In this document: piece by piece, positions 1 through 7,185 of the stretch
How the letters are laid out: the number at the start of each line of letters is the position of its first letter
Position numbering within the stretch: position 1 is the stretch's first letter
Assembly: GCF_014649015.1 (NCBI RefSeq)
Contig: NZ_BMSF01000006.1
Coordinates: 1-64,000, forward strand
Direction: 5' to 3'
Source: Streptomyces narbonensis
GTDB taxonomy: Bacteria; Actinomycetota; Actinomycetes; Streptomycetales; Streptomycetaceae
Length of the DNA: 64,000 bases
Program-made: the position numbers and the translations under genes
Notes under the pieces: model-generated
What the model was told of the DNA's origin: nothing
Database searches by the model: none
Seen by the model: only the letters and a program-made list of their open reading frames with translations

Positions 1-44
1 GCACCGCAACCGCCGCAGCCCTCACCATCTGGCTCCGAACATGA
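1..44 (+). CDS. C-terminal end of a transposase (IS5-like), cut by window edge
   Basis: Only the last 13 codons are inside the window, ending ATAALTIWLRT and TGA. A short run of this kind, with an Ala/Thr helix then IWLR, resembles the C-terminus of IS5-family DDE transposases in Streptomyces. About 15 bases after the stop, the sequence GGCCGGACAAGTC runs into CTAG and would fit the right terminal inverted repeat of the element. The identification rests on very little sequence. It is supported mainly by the end-like sequence and by the miniature repeat that begins at the same CTAG. Confidence 0.4.
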   Translation, partial: TATAAALTIWLRT

Positions 45-63
45 TCGGCCGGACAAGTCCTAG

Positions 64-223
64 GGGGTGTCTTGTCGATCATGCCGGGCTCGCGGCGTCC
101 GGCACGGCACCTCGCCGCGTTGCCGAAACGCCTGAATAGCTCCGCTATCAAGTCGCTCCGGCGCCTTGCGATGCACCGCACCGGACGCCGCTCCCTGATC
201 CGGCCTGATCGACAAGACACCCC
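64..223. repeat. 160-bp miniature inverted-repeat element flanked by CTAG
   Basis: Both ends read GGGGTGTCTTGTCGATCA inwards; the inverted repeats continue imperfectly to about 26 bp. CTAG stands directly outside each end (60-63 and 224-227), which looks like a 4-bp target duplication. The interior has no reading frame of its own. The right-hand CTAG contains the TAG stop codon of the reverse-strand Mut7-C gene. Shorter relatives occur at 5680 and 35407. The likely mover is an IS5-like transposase acting in trans, which is inference. Confidence 0.75.
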
Positions 224-961
224 CTAGCGGGCCGTCGCGCCGCCGAACTCGCGGACCGCTTCCGAGACGATCGCCTCCAGGCGGGCGTGGTGGGCGCCAC
301 GCCAGTAGACCCGGCCGCATTCCACGCACTCCGCGAAGACGTCGTACGTCTTCTCCGTGCCCTGCTCCAGTCGCTCGCGGACCGCGTCCTTGTCGGCGTC
401 GGACAGCTGTCCGTTGCACGCCGTGCAGCGGGTCCAGGGCGCCAGGGGCGGCGCGAACCGCTCCAGTACGTCGCGGAGCTGGTCGTCCGGCCGGTCGCTG
501 TACACATAGGCGCCCGCCCACAGTTCCCGGCGGCGCAGCAGGCCGCGGTCGCGCGAGAGCATGACCCGCTGCTCCTGCGCGGAGAGCGCGGCCAGCGCGG
601 GGTCGCCGATGTCCTCGCTCTCGTACGCCGCGTCCACGCCGAGCAGGCGCAGCCGGCGGGCCAGGGTGCCGAGGTGTACGTCGAGCAGGAACCGGAGCGG
701 CGCGCCCGGCACCGGCTGGGGCCGGGTGACCTCCTCCACCTCGATCGTCTCGCCCGCGGCCGGGACGTGCGCGGGCGTGACGGTCCGGCCGTCGACGACG
801 AGCCGTCCCGCTTCGGTGAGGGGCACGCCGAGCGACTCCACCACGTGCCCCAGGGAGGAGGCGCCGTCGGTGGTCACGGGAGTGTGTCCCGAGCGCCGCT
901 CCGCAGAGACGAAGAGCCGCAGGCCGGGGGCGAATCTGATGTGGATCTCCGGTCCGTTCAC
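224..961 (-). CDS. Mut7-C RNase domain protein with N-terminal ubiquitin-like domain
   Basis: A 245-residue protein. Residues 1-80 form a beta-grasp (Mut7-C ubiquitin-like) domain, and residues from about 90 are the Mut7-C PIN-like nuclease domain, starting FLLDVHLGTLARRLRLLG with the conserved early Asp. A zinc ribbon follows, with CTAC near residue 183 and CVEC near residue 214. Family members are predicted Mg-dependent RNases, and the substrate here is unknown. The TAG stop lies in the CTAG that bounds the adjacent miniature repeat, so the insertion left the reading frame intact. The gene stands alone and is transcribed away from the NmrA-like gene's side. Confidence 0.85.
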   Translation of the reverse strand: MNGPEIHIRFAPGLRLFVSAERRSGHTPVTTDGASSLGHVVESLGVPLTEAGRLVVDGRTVTPAHVPAAGETIEVEEVTRPQPVPGAPLRFLLDVHLGTLARRLRLLGVDAAYESEDIGDPALAALSAQEQRVMLSRDRGLLRRRELWAGAYVYSDRPDDQLRDVLERFAPPLAPWTRCTACNGQLSDADKDAVRERLEQGTEKTYDVFAECVECGRVYWRGAHHARLEAIVSEAVREFGGATAR

Positions 962-1006
962 GGGGACAGGATGGCACCGGGGCTCGGTGGGGGGCCAGGG
1001 AATTCG

Positions 1007-1858
1007 TCAGGGGCGGAAGGCGGCGGCGTGGTCGGAGGCCCAGGTCGTGAAGGTACGGGCGGGGTGGCCGGTCAGGTCCTCGACGGTCCGGGTCAGCGGT
1101 GTCGGCCGGCCGTCGTGCGAGGCCCAGTACGCCAGGAGGGCGTCGGCGAACACCTCCGGTATGAAGCCGGCGACCGATGCCTTCCATTCCTCGGGGGTGG
1201 GCGTGGTGTGGGGTGCGGGCCGGCCCGTCACCTCGGCCAGGATCGCGAGCTGCTCGGTGAAGTCCAGTGACTCGGGGCCCGTCAGCAGGTAGGAGGAGCC
1301 GCGCAGCCGGGGCTCGGTGAGGACGGCGAGGGCGGCCTCGGCGATGTCGCGCTCGTGGATCGGATCCCCGTACGCGTGCGGATAGGGGAGGGCCGGTGCC
1401 TGCCCGCTCCGCAGCGCCCGTGACCACTGGAGGGCGTTGGAGGCGAAGGCGCCGGGCTGGAGGTGCGTGGCCTCGAAGGCTCCGGTGTCCGCGGCGGCCG
1501 ACAGGGCGCGCTCGGCGGCCAGGTGGGGTGCGGCGATCGCGCTCCGGGCGGCGTCCGGGGCGAGGACGGAGCTGGAGGAGAGGAGCACGACGTGCTCGAC
1601 GCCGGCGGCCCGGGCCCGGGCCGCGAAGGTGTCGATGTGTGCGGCCTCGGCGTACAGGAAGACGGCGTCGACGCCGTCCAGAGCGGTGTCGAAGGTGGCC
1701 GGATCGGTGAGGTCGCAGTGCGCGGTGCCGACCCCGGGGGGTGGGGAGAGGTTCGCGGGGTCCTTGGAGGCGGCGGTGACCTTGACGCCCGCCGCGTCGA
1801 GCAGGGCGATCAGGGTCGAGGCGACGCGGCCGCGGCTGCCGGTGACGAGAACAGTCAT
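1007..1858 (-). CDS. NmrA-like NAD(P)-binding reductase (atypical SDR)
   Basis: The 283-residue protein opens with MTVLVTGSRGRVASTLIALL, a Rossmann TGxxGxxG-type dinucleotide motif. Such atypical short-chain dehydrogenases (NmrA/azoreductase-like) act as NAD(P)H-dependent quinone or azo reductases or as redox sensors; the substrate is not predictable. The ATG at 1858 was chosen because the Rossmann strand starts there. A longer in-frame extension upstream has no domain character. It is divergent from a GNAT gene, with a perfect palindrome at 1905-1921 between them, so both may answer to one repressor whose gene is not in view. Confidence 0.85.
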   Translation of the reverse strand: MTVLVTGSRGRVASTLIALLDAAGVKVTAASKDPANLSPPPGVGTAHCDLTDPATFDTALDGVDAVFLYAEAAHIDTFAARARAAGVEHVVLLSSSSVLAPDAARSAIAAPHLAAERALSAAADTGAFEATHLQPGAFASNALQWSRALRSGQAPALPYPHAYGDPIHERDIAEAALAVLTEPRLRGSSYLLTGPESLDFTEQLAILAEVTGRPAPHTTPTPEEWKASVAGFIPEVFADALLAYWASHDGRPTPLTRTVEDLTGHPARTFTTWASDHAAAFRP

Positions 1859-1904
1859 GAGGTGTCCCTTCGGAGAGGAATGGCTCTTCACTGCGTGATG
1901 AAGA

Positions 1905-1921
1905 ATCTGCGTGACGCAGAT
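1905..1921. promoter_or_regulatory. Operator-like palindrome between divergent genes
   Basis: ATCTGCGT-G-ACGCAGAT is a perfect 8-bp-arm inverted repeat in the 123-bp space between the reductase and the GNAT gene. It is A/T-richer than its surroundings. NmrA-like reductases are often controlled by HxlR or MarR regulators, and this has the look of such a site. No matching regulator gene is adjacent. Confidence 0.5.
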
Positions 1922-1981
1922 AAATATCCGTGGGCTTGCCTCATCCGTCAACCCCGAAGAATCCTGGGGTACCGTCCCCGC

Positions 1982-2431
1982 ATGAAGATCATCGACCTTG
2001 AGCCGGGCGATCCCCGGCTGGAGAGCGACCTCCTGCCGGTCCTCTCCGAGCTCCGTCCCCACCTCACCCCGGAGCTCCTCCGCGAGGTGTACGAGGCCGG
2101 GCACTCCGAGGGGCTGCGGTTCAGCGCCGCCTACAGCGACGCCGGGAGCTGCGTCGGCGCCGCCGGCTGGCGGATCGTCAACAACACCAGCTCCCTGCGC
2201 AAGCTCTACGTCGACGACCTGGTGACCGCCGCCGCCGAGCGCTCCGCCGGCGTCGGCCACGCGCTCATCGCCCACCTGGAGAATCACGCCCGCGCGGCCG
2301 GCTGCCACGAGCTCAACCTCGACTCCGGCACCCACCGCACCGGAGCCCACCGCTTCTACCTGCGCGAGCGCTTCGACATCACGGCCTTCAACTTCTCCCG
2401 GCCGCTCGGCGGCCAGGACGACAGGACCTAG
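1982..2431 (+). CDS. GNAT family N-acetyltransferase
   Basis: A 149-residue protein with a GNAT fold: the substrate-side N-terminal half, then KLYVDDLVTAAAERSAGVGHALIAHLE, which is the beta4 strand and the acetyl-CoA pyrophosphate loop (degenerate Q/RxxGxG/A), then LDSGTHRTGAHRFYLRERF, the C-terminal motif. The acceptor is unknown. The start ATG follows a TACCGT sequence by about eight bases, so the message may be leaderless. Its TAG stop is followed immediately by the stop of the convergent AraC gene, leaving no room for a terminator between them. Confidence 0.85.
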   Translation: MKIIDLEPGDPRLESDLLPVLSELRPHLTPELLREVYEAGHSEGLRFSAAYSDAGSCVGAAGWRIVNNTSSLRKLYVDDLVTAAAERSAGVGHALIAHLENHARAAGCHELNLDSGTHRTGAHRFYLRERFDITAFNFSRPLGGQDDRT

Positions 2432-3340
2432 TCAGGGCGCCGACACCGCGCGGGCGTACGCGGTCGGGGGCAGGCCGATCGTCGCCGTGAAGTCCCGTAC
2501 GAGATGGGCCTGGTCGCTGTAGCCGAGCTCGGCCGCGAGGCGGGACCAGTCCGGGGCGATCGTCGCCCCCGCGGACTCGGCGCGCTCCAGGGCCTCGTGG
2601 ATGCGGTAGCGCAGGATGACCCACTTCGGCCCGACGCCGACATGGCCGGCGAAGAGGCGCTGGAGCGAGCGGGTCGACAGGCCGGAGGCCGCGGCCAGCA
2701 GGGACACCTTGCGCAGCTCCCGGTCCGTGCGGATCAGGTCCACGAGCTGCATGGCCTGCTCGGCGTCCCGGTCGGGGGCGGGGCCCTGGGCCAGGAGGAA
2801 CGCGTCGAGCGCCGCCACGCGCGCGTGGTCGTCCTCGGGGGACAGGACCGTGCCCTCGCCCGCCGCGGACGCGAACACCTCGGCGAGGGGGACCCGGCGG
2901 CCCGTCCATGTCGACACCGGCCACGCGGGCGCGAACGGTCGGAAGCCGCCGGGGCGGAACTGGATCCCGCAGACCCTGCCCAGGCCCGTCAGCTCCTGGG
3001 TGAACAGGCCGAGCCCGATCCCGGAGACCTCGGCCGACGACGCCTCCTCCGCCTCCTCCGCCTCCTCCGCCTCCTCCGCCGCCTCCGCGGCCTCCGCCGG
3101 TCCTGAGAGCGGGCCGTACCGCTGGAAGACGATGTTCACCGACGGGTGCGGGACGACCTGCGTGACGTACGGCTCCGTCAGCTCCCAGTCGATCAGCCAG
3201 TAGTGCTCCAGATAGGGCCGCAGCTCCGGTGCCGGGGTGTGGCGGCGGAAGCGGACGCGGGTGAACAGCTCGGCGGGGTCGACGATGCCCCGGGTGTCCC
3301 GGCGCGGGGACGGGGCAGCGGCGGCGGACATGATCCGCAT
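2432..3340 (-). CDS. AraC family transcriptional regulator (DUF6597-type N-terminus)
   Basis: A 302-residue regulator. The N-terminal part (about 25-180) is the small-ligand domain found in actinobacterial AraC proteins with the PEL+PYLEHYW motif. The C-terminal 100 residues hold the double helix-turn-helix (VSLLAAASGLSTRSLQRLF and LAAELGYSDQAHLVRDFTATIGLPP). Around residues 82-101 there is an in-frame run of EAEEAEEAEEAEE encoded by a nearly perfect 9-base tandem repeat, an unusual acidic insert between two strands. It is divergent from the mycothiol-type gene, 130 bp away, which is its most likely target. Confidence 0.88.
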   Translation of the reverse strand: MRIMSAAAAPSPRRDTRGIVDPAELFTRVRFRRHTPAPELRPYLEHYWLIDWELTEPYVTQVVPHPSVNIVFQRYGPLSGPAEAAEAAEEAEEAEEAEEASSAEVSGIGLGLFTQELTGLGRVCGIQFRPGGFRPFAPAWPVSTWTGRRVPLAEVFASAAGEGTVLSPEDDHARVAALDAFLLAQGPAPDRDAEQAMQLVDLIRTDRELRKVSLLAAASGLSTRSLQRLFAGHVGVGPKWVILRYRIHEALERAESAGATIAPDWSRLAAELGYSDQAHLVRDFTATIGLPPTAYARAVSAP

Positions 3341-3458
3341 GGTAGGGCCCTCGGGTGGAACCCGCGGGAGAGCACCTCAGAGAGATCCCTTCGGGGAGAT
3401 CTCGGGGGCCGGGGGAGACCCGGCGCGTTTCTTCAAGACCGGCGCGGGCTGGTTCCCC

Positions 3459-3464
3459 TAGCGT
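3459..3464 (+). promoter_or_regulatory. -10 element of a leaderless promoter
   Basis: TAGCGT ends six bases before the ATG of the downstream gene, and no Shine-Dalgarno sequence is present. Transcription would start at or next to the start codon. The same TAGSST arrangement recurs before four other starts in this window. Confidence 0.5.
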
Positions 3465-3470
3465 CGACGC

Positions 3471-4055
3471 ATGACGTACGAAGCCCCGCCCCGCATCGGC
3501 GATCTGCTCCGCTCCGCCGCCGCCCACGCCGCGCCGATGGTCGCCACCACCACCGACGAGTCGCTCGGCGCGCCCACGCCGTGCGCCGAGTACGACGTGC
3601 GCGCCCTGCTGAACCACCTCTTCTCCGTCGTCGTGAACTTCCAGGCCCTCGCGGCCAAGGAGCCGGCCGACTTCTCCGAGACCCCGGACCGGCTCGCGGA
3701 GGACCGCTGGCGCGAGCGGTTCTCGGTGGAGACCGGGAAGCTGGTCGCCGCCTGGTCGGCGCCCGGCGCGGAGGAGGGGACGTCGGGGGCCATGGGGCTG
3801 CCCGCGCGGACGGTCGGGTCGATGGTCCTGCTGGACCTGACCGTGCACGTCTGGGACCTGGCCCGGGCCACCGGACGTGGCTTCGAACCGGACCCGGCCG
3901 TGGTGGCCGGACTCGTGGAGGAGGTGGAGAGCATGGCGCCGATGGCCCGGAAGATGAACGTCTTCGGGGAGAGCGTCGACCTGTCCGAGGGAGCGACGCC
4001 GTTCGAGCGGCTCCTTGCCGTGACGGGACGCGACCCGCGCGTCTGGGCGGTCTGA
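3471..4055 (+). CDS. TIGR03086-type mycothiol-dependent metalloenzyme-like protein (DinB fold)
   Basis: The 194-residue protein has the four-helix DinB/MDMPI fold. The N-terminus carries TPCAEYDVRALLNHLFSVV, in which the helix-1 His and the PC.EYDVR segment are typical of the TIGR03086 family. The second family signature is DLTVHVWDLARATG, with the His of HVWD. Relatives are mycothiol-dependent maleylpyruvate isomerases and uncharacterised metal-binding proteins, possibly thiol transferases. The start is supported by the -10 element just upstream. It is divergent from the AraC gene and may be its target. Confidence 0.85.
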   Translation: MTYEAPPRIGDLLRSAAAHAAPMVATTTDESLGAPTPCAEYDVRALLNHLFSVVVNFQALAAKEPADFSETPDRLAEDRWRERFSVETGKLVAAWSAPGAEEGTSGAMGLPARTVGSMVLLDLTVHVWDLARATGRGFEPDPAVVAGLVEEVESMAPMARKMNVFGESVDLSEGATPFERLLAVTGRDPRVWAV

Positions 4056-4059
4056 GTAC

Positions 4060-4254
4060 CGCGTGCCCGCGTGCCCGCGTGCCCGCGTGCCCGCGCGCCC
4101 GGGTGCGCGCGCTCGACGGCGTGCTCCGTGCCCGGGTGGTGCTCGACGGCGTGCCCGCGAGCCGGCGTGCCCGCTCGCGTGCTCGCGTGCTCGCGTGCCC
4201 GTGGCTCGCGTGGCCGCTCGACCGCGTGCTCGCTCGCTCGCGGTGTGCCCCGGG
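4060..4254. repeat. Degenerate short-repeat tract (GCGTGCCC / CTCGCGTG)
   Basis: About 190 bases after the stop of the DinB-type gene consist of decaying 8-base repeats such as GCGTGCCC and GCTCGCGT. Six-frame reading gives only low-complexity Arg/Ala/Pro peptides. It lies between convergent genes and reads as replication slippage in a non-coding spacer. Confidence 0.6.
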
Positions 4255-4503
4255 TCAGCGCAGGCGGCCCGGGGAGCCGAAGGAGAGGCGGGAGACGACC
4301 TGGCCGAAGGCGTGCTCCTCCGCGGGGGTCAGCTGCACCGACTCCTGTGGGTGCCAGACGCGAGCCAGCGGGCCGGCCGTCCGGCCGCGGCGCGTCCGGG
4401 CGCGGGCACGCAGGCCCAGGGTCAGCCACACCGCCGTCGAGACGGCGAGCAGCCCGAAGAGCGTGAGGACGCGGGGGTCGGAGAGCTGGTCGGGCAAGGG
4501 CAT
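4255..4503 (-). CDS. Small membrane protein of unknown function
   Basis: An 82-residue protein. Residues 10-32 (VLTLFGLLAVSTAVWLTLGL) form one transmembrane helix, followed by an Arg-rich stretch that would sit in the cytoplasm, then a polar tail containing WHPQESVQLTPAEEHAFGQV. I do not recognise the family. Composition and codon use match the neighbouring genes, and the distinct hydrophobic, basic and polar sections argue for a real product. It is transcribed alone towards the repeat tract. Confidence 0.55.
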   Translation of the reverse strand: MPLPDQLSDPRVLTLFGLLAVSTAVWLTLGLRARARTRRGRTAGPLARVWHPQESVQLTPAEEHAFGQVVSRLSFGSPGRLR

Positions 4504-4626
4504 GGCTCACTCCAGGACGTGAGGGCCGTCCGTGCGGGCCGCGCCCCGGCAGGTGGCGGGCGTGAACGGAGGCGCCGGCGACGATTCCTACTGCTTCCTC
4601 CCGACCCGTTCAGTTAACACCAACCT

Positions 4627-4664
4627 GGGGGACTTTCGGCAGGGGGGTCCGGGACCAAAGTCCC
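4627..4664. promoter_or_regulatory. DevR/OsdR-like GGGAC-AAA-GTCCC palindrome
   Basis: GGGACCAAAGTCCC is a perfect inverted repeat with a CAAA/TTTG core, preceded 20 bases upstream by the half-matching GGGGACTTTCGGC. The dormancy regulator DosR/DevR of mycobacteria binds GGGACTWWAGTCCC-type sites, and Streptomyces has a homologous regulator (OsdR/DevR). The pair lies about 120 bp upstream of the binding-protein-like gene. Assignment to that regulon is by motif resemblance only. Confidence 0.45.
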
Positions 4665-4780
4665 GGCCGGGCGGCGGTGGCTCTCCGGAGTCGCCGCAGG
4701 CCCTCTTGTGCGGGCCGGGCAACCGCTCCAAGGTGTCGGGGCAGGCAGCAGGCAGTCTCGGCCGGGGAGGGAGCAGCCGT

Positions 4781-5608
4781 ATGTCCGGAGCGCAGCCATG
4801 GGGATTCACGGATGACAGGGGTACGGAGCTGGGGGCGGCCCGTGTGCCGGAGCGGGTCGTCGCGTACGTACGGGCCGGGGCGGCGCTGCTCGACCTGGGG
4901 GTGACGCCGGTCGCCGTCTACGGCTCCGGGCACGACGGCCCGGGGTACGACCCGGCCAAGGCGGGCGGTCTCGAAGCGGCCGGGGTCCCGTACCTCGGTC
5001 CCGGCCGGAGCCTGGACGAGGGGCCGCTGCGGGAGCTGCGGCCGGACGTGATCGTCGACGTCACGTACGACGGGAAGAGCCCCTACGCGCTGGACGAGGC
5101 GGTCGCCGACCGGCTCGGGGTGCCGCTCATCGCGCTCTCCGTCGGCAACGAGCTGACCCTTCCGGCGATCCTCGGCCGTTTCGGGGAGCTGGCCGTCTCG
5201 CTGAGTGCAGGAGCGGTGGTGCCGGGGGGTGTGGAGGAGGCCGAGGCCGGCCTGCGGGGGGTCGCGGGGCGGACCGGGTCGGCCGTCCTCGCACTCTCCG
5301 GGGCCGGTCCCGACCAGGTCCATCTTGCCCGTCCGCAGGCCTGGCCCGAGCTGGCGCGGCTGGCCGCGCTCGGCGTCAGGCTGCTCGATCCCGGCCCGGG
5401 GCCCGGCGCCAACTGGCTCACCGCCGACTGGGGCCGGGTCGCCGAGCTCCGTCCCGATCTGATCCTCTTCGACAACCGCTTCCACGCCGTCCCGCCGTAC
5501 GAGACCCCGCCCGGCACCCGTCTTGCCGCGTGGAACCCGGAGATCCCGCCCAGCCCTGCCGCCTACGCGCGGTTCTTCCGCGAGCTGGCGGAGGCCCTGG
5601 CCGCCTGA
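4781..5608 (+). CDS. FecB/BtuF-like periplasmic-binding-type protein without export signal
   Basis: The 275-residue protein has the class III binding-protein fold used for siderophores and cobalamin: VPERVVAYVRAGAALLDLGVTPVAVYG at the N-terminus, LRPDVIVDVTY in the middle and LRPDLILFDNRFH near the end. It has no signal peptide and no lipobox, and extending the frame upstream gives no hydrophobic stretch. A GGAGGGAG ribosome site six to eight bases before the ATG supports this start. No permease or ATPase gene is nearby. It may act as a cytoplasmic ligand-binding or buffering protein, or be a stray paralogue of an exported receptor. Two DevR-like sites lie in its upstream region. Confidence 0.75.
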   Translation: MSGAQPWGFTDDRGTELGAARVPERVVAYVRAGAALLDLGVTPVAVYGSGHDGPGYDPAKAGGLEAAGVPYLGPGRSLDEGPLRELRPDVIVDVTYDGKSPYALDEAVADRLGVPLIALSVGNELTLPAILGRFGELAVSLSAGAVVPGGVEEAEAGLRGVAGRTGSAVLALSGAGPDQVHLARPQAWPELARLAALGVRLLDPGPGPGANWLTADWGRVAELRPDLILFDNRFHAVPPYETPPGTRLAAWNPEIPPSPAAYARFFRELAEALAA

Positions 5609-5616
5609 GCGTCCAG

Positions 5617-5675
5617 GGGGTGTCCGGAAAGCAGCGCCGTCTGCCCACGGGCCAGGCGGGACTTTTCGGACATTC
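5617..5675. repeat. 59-bp miniature inverted repeat (GTGTCCGGAAA type)
   Basis: The left end reads GGGGTGTCCGGAAAGC and the right end, inverted, GGAATGTCCGAAAAGTCC. CTAG follows the right end and CCAG precedes the left. Size and terminal GGGGTGTC match the other miniature element at 35407. With the adjacent half element it fills the whole gap between two convergent genes and could act as a two-way terminator. Confidence 0.55.
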
Positions 5676-5679
5676 CTAG

Positions 5680-5700
5680 GGGGTGTCTTGCCGATCAGGC
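5680..5700. repeat. One end of a CTAG-bounded miniature repeat
   Basis: CTAG (5676-5679) is followed by GGGGTGTCTTGCCGATCAGG, identical to the end of the element at 35407, but there is no matching second end. The TGA stop of the reverse-strand MerR gene is formed inside this sequence, so the last MerR codons were set by the insertion or by a deletion that followed it. Confidence 0.65.
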
Positions 5701-6111
5701 CGGGGTCGAGGCGAGACGGGTGCGGAGGGACGTGGCGAACTCCTCCGCGCGGGCCAGCTGGGTCCGCAGTTCGGTGACCCGCTCCGCGGCCGCCTGTTCG
5801 TAGCGGCGGACGCGGGTCACGAGCGTCGAGCGGTCCTCCGGCGCGAGCTCCGTGTCCGTGCCGGGGTGGTCCTCGGTGAGCCGGTCCACGGCCGTGAGCA
5901 GTTCGCGGGTCTCGTCGAGGGTGAAGCCGAGCGGCTTCATCCGGCGGATCACCATCAGCCGGGAGACGTCCGCGTCCGTGTAGAGGGGAAAGCCGCCGGG
6001 CGAGGCCGCGGAGGGCACCACCAGGCCGTTGTCCTCGTACTGGCGGATCGTGCGCAGGGACAGCTCCGTCCGTGCGGCGACCTCGCCGATCTGCATGGGC
6101 TCGCCGGCCAT
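5695..6111 (-). CDS. MerR family transcriptional regulator
   Basis: The 138-residue product starts MAGEPMQIGEVAARTELSLRTIRQYEDNGLV, the MerR winged helix with its conserved RTIRQYE (usually RYYE) helix, followed by the wing segment GGFPLYTDADVSRLMVIRRMKPLGFTLDE. A long C-terminal helix (about 100-135) would dimerise. No metal-type Cys pair is visible, so an organic ligand or redox signal is more likely. The next ATG (MQIGEV) is an alternative start. Its final codons and TGA stop come from the miniature repeat end, so the C-terminus may be altered from the ancestral form. Confidence 0.85.
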   Translation of the reverse strand: MAGEPMQIGEVAARTELSLRTIRQYEDNGLVVPSAASPGGFPLYTDADVSRLMVIRRMKPLGFTLDETRELLTAVDRLTEDHPGTDTELAPEDRSTLVTRVRRYEQAAAERVTELRTQLARAEEFATSLRTRLASTPA

Positions 6112-6295
6112 CCGTACTCCGCTCCGTGCTCCGCTCACGCGTGAGTCCTTCCTCGTAGAGGGCTTCCGCGGGGCGCGACCTCCGCGCATTACATCCGATT
6201 CGTCCTAACTTCAGCACTTATGAGCACGGGAAGTGCGGCGAAACGCCTACGCGCTGCCCAGGGTCGACCCTCGCGTCGGCCTCTGGAGCGAACCC

Positions 6296-6916
6296 CTACG
6301 GCCAGACCAGGCAGTACGGCTGGTGACCCGCTTCGTGGAGGCGGACGGAGAAGTCCTGCCATTCGTGGAGCAGCTGGTAGACGTCGAAGGCGTCGCGCGG
6401 GCCGCCGCGGTCGGGGACCGTGGACCAGATGAAGGCGGCGGCGCCGACCGACTCCTCGCCGATCCCGCGCAGCGGGTCGACCACGGTCATCGGGAGCTTC
6501 ACGACGGCGTAGTCCGGGTGGAGCACGACGAGCTCCAGCGGGGGCACCTTGTGCAGGGGCATGCCCTGGATGCCCGTCAGGACCATCGCCGCTATCGTCT
6601 CCGGCTTGATCTTGGTGAACATGCCGCCCATGCCGAGCTCGTCACCGCCGAGCTCCTCCGGGCGCATCGAGATCGGGACCCGGGCCGCGGTGGCGCCGTC
6701 GGGCGCGCCGAAGTACTTGTACGTCACTCCCAACGACCGGCCGCTTCCGCTTCCGGGCGCCGGTTCTCCCGGTGACCCCGGTGCGTCAGGGCTTCCCGGA
6801 GTGCCGGGCGCGCCGGGAGTCGTCCCGTCCGCCCGCCGGCGCCGGTGCCTCCCCCGCCGGGCAGACTCCGGACCCAGGTCGCCCGTCCCCTCGCCCGGTC
6901 CGCCACCGCGATGCAT
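6296..6916 (-). CDS. Conserved hypothetical protein with Pro/Gly-rich N-terminus
   Basis: A 206-residue protein in two parts. Residues 1-60 are Gly/Pro/Arg-rich and probably disordered, including a GTPGSPDAPGSPGEP-like repeat. From LGVTYKYFGAPDGATAARVP to the end it looks folded, with KIKPETIAAMVLTGIQGMPLHKVPPLELVVLHPDYAVVKLPMTVVDPLRG and a His-rich end (LHEAGHQPYCLVWP). I do not recognise a named domain. The gene lies just upstream of hemL on the opposite strand. A later start nearer the folded part is possible. Confidence 0.65.
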   Translation of the reverse strand: MHRGGGPGEGTGDLGPESARRGRHRRRRADGTTPGAPGTPGSPDAPGSPGEPAPGSGSGRSLGVTYKYFGAPDGATAARVPISMRPEELGGDELGMGGMFTKIKPETIAAMVLTGIQGMPLHKVPPLELVVLHPDYAVVKLPMTVVDPLRGIGEESVGAAAFIWSTVPDRGGPRDAFDVYQLLHEWQDFSVRLHEAGHQPYCLVWP

Positions 6917-7185
6917 ATCTCCACCCGACTGCTTTTTCTCGGCAACACGACCCCGCCGCGCGACCCGATCATCGTGTCAGTGACCTCCCCCGCGTTCGTA
7001 CGGTGAAACACCTGTCCGCAAGAACGCCGTGGCCTCTGACACCATGGATTCCGTGAGCCATCCCTCTGACGCCCCAGTTTCGCAGACGCGGCCGACAGCC
7101 GCCCCGGCGTGATGTCCAGGGTGCCCACACCGTTCCTCTGTACTCGAAGCCGTACTCGCAGCCGTACTCGCAGGTCAGGATCACA

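Noticed and set aside
4063..4254. Arg/Ala/Pro-rich coding sequences after the DinB-type gene
   Set aside because: The frames are open only because of GC-rich 8-base repeats, all frames are equally low in complexity, and no start with a ribosome site fits.
4600..4625. Iron box upstream of the siderophore-binding-like gene
   Set aside because: GTTAACACCAACC has only weak resemblance to the DmdR1-type TTAGGTTAGGCTAACCTAA site and lacks symmetry.
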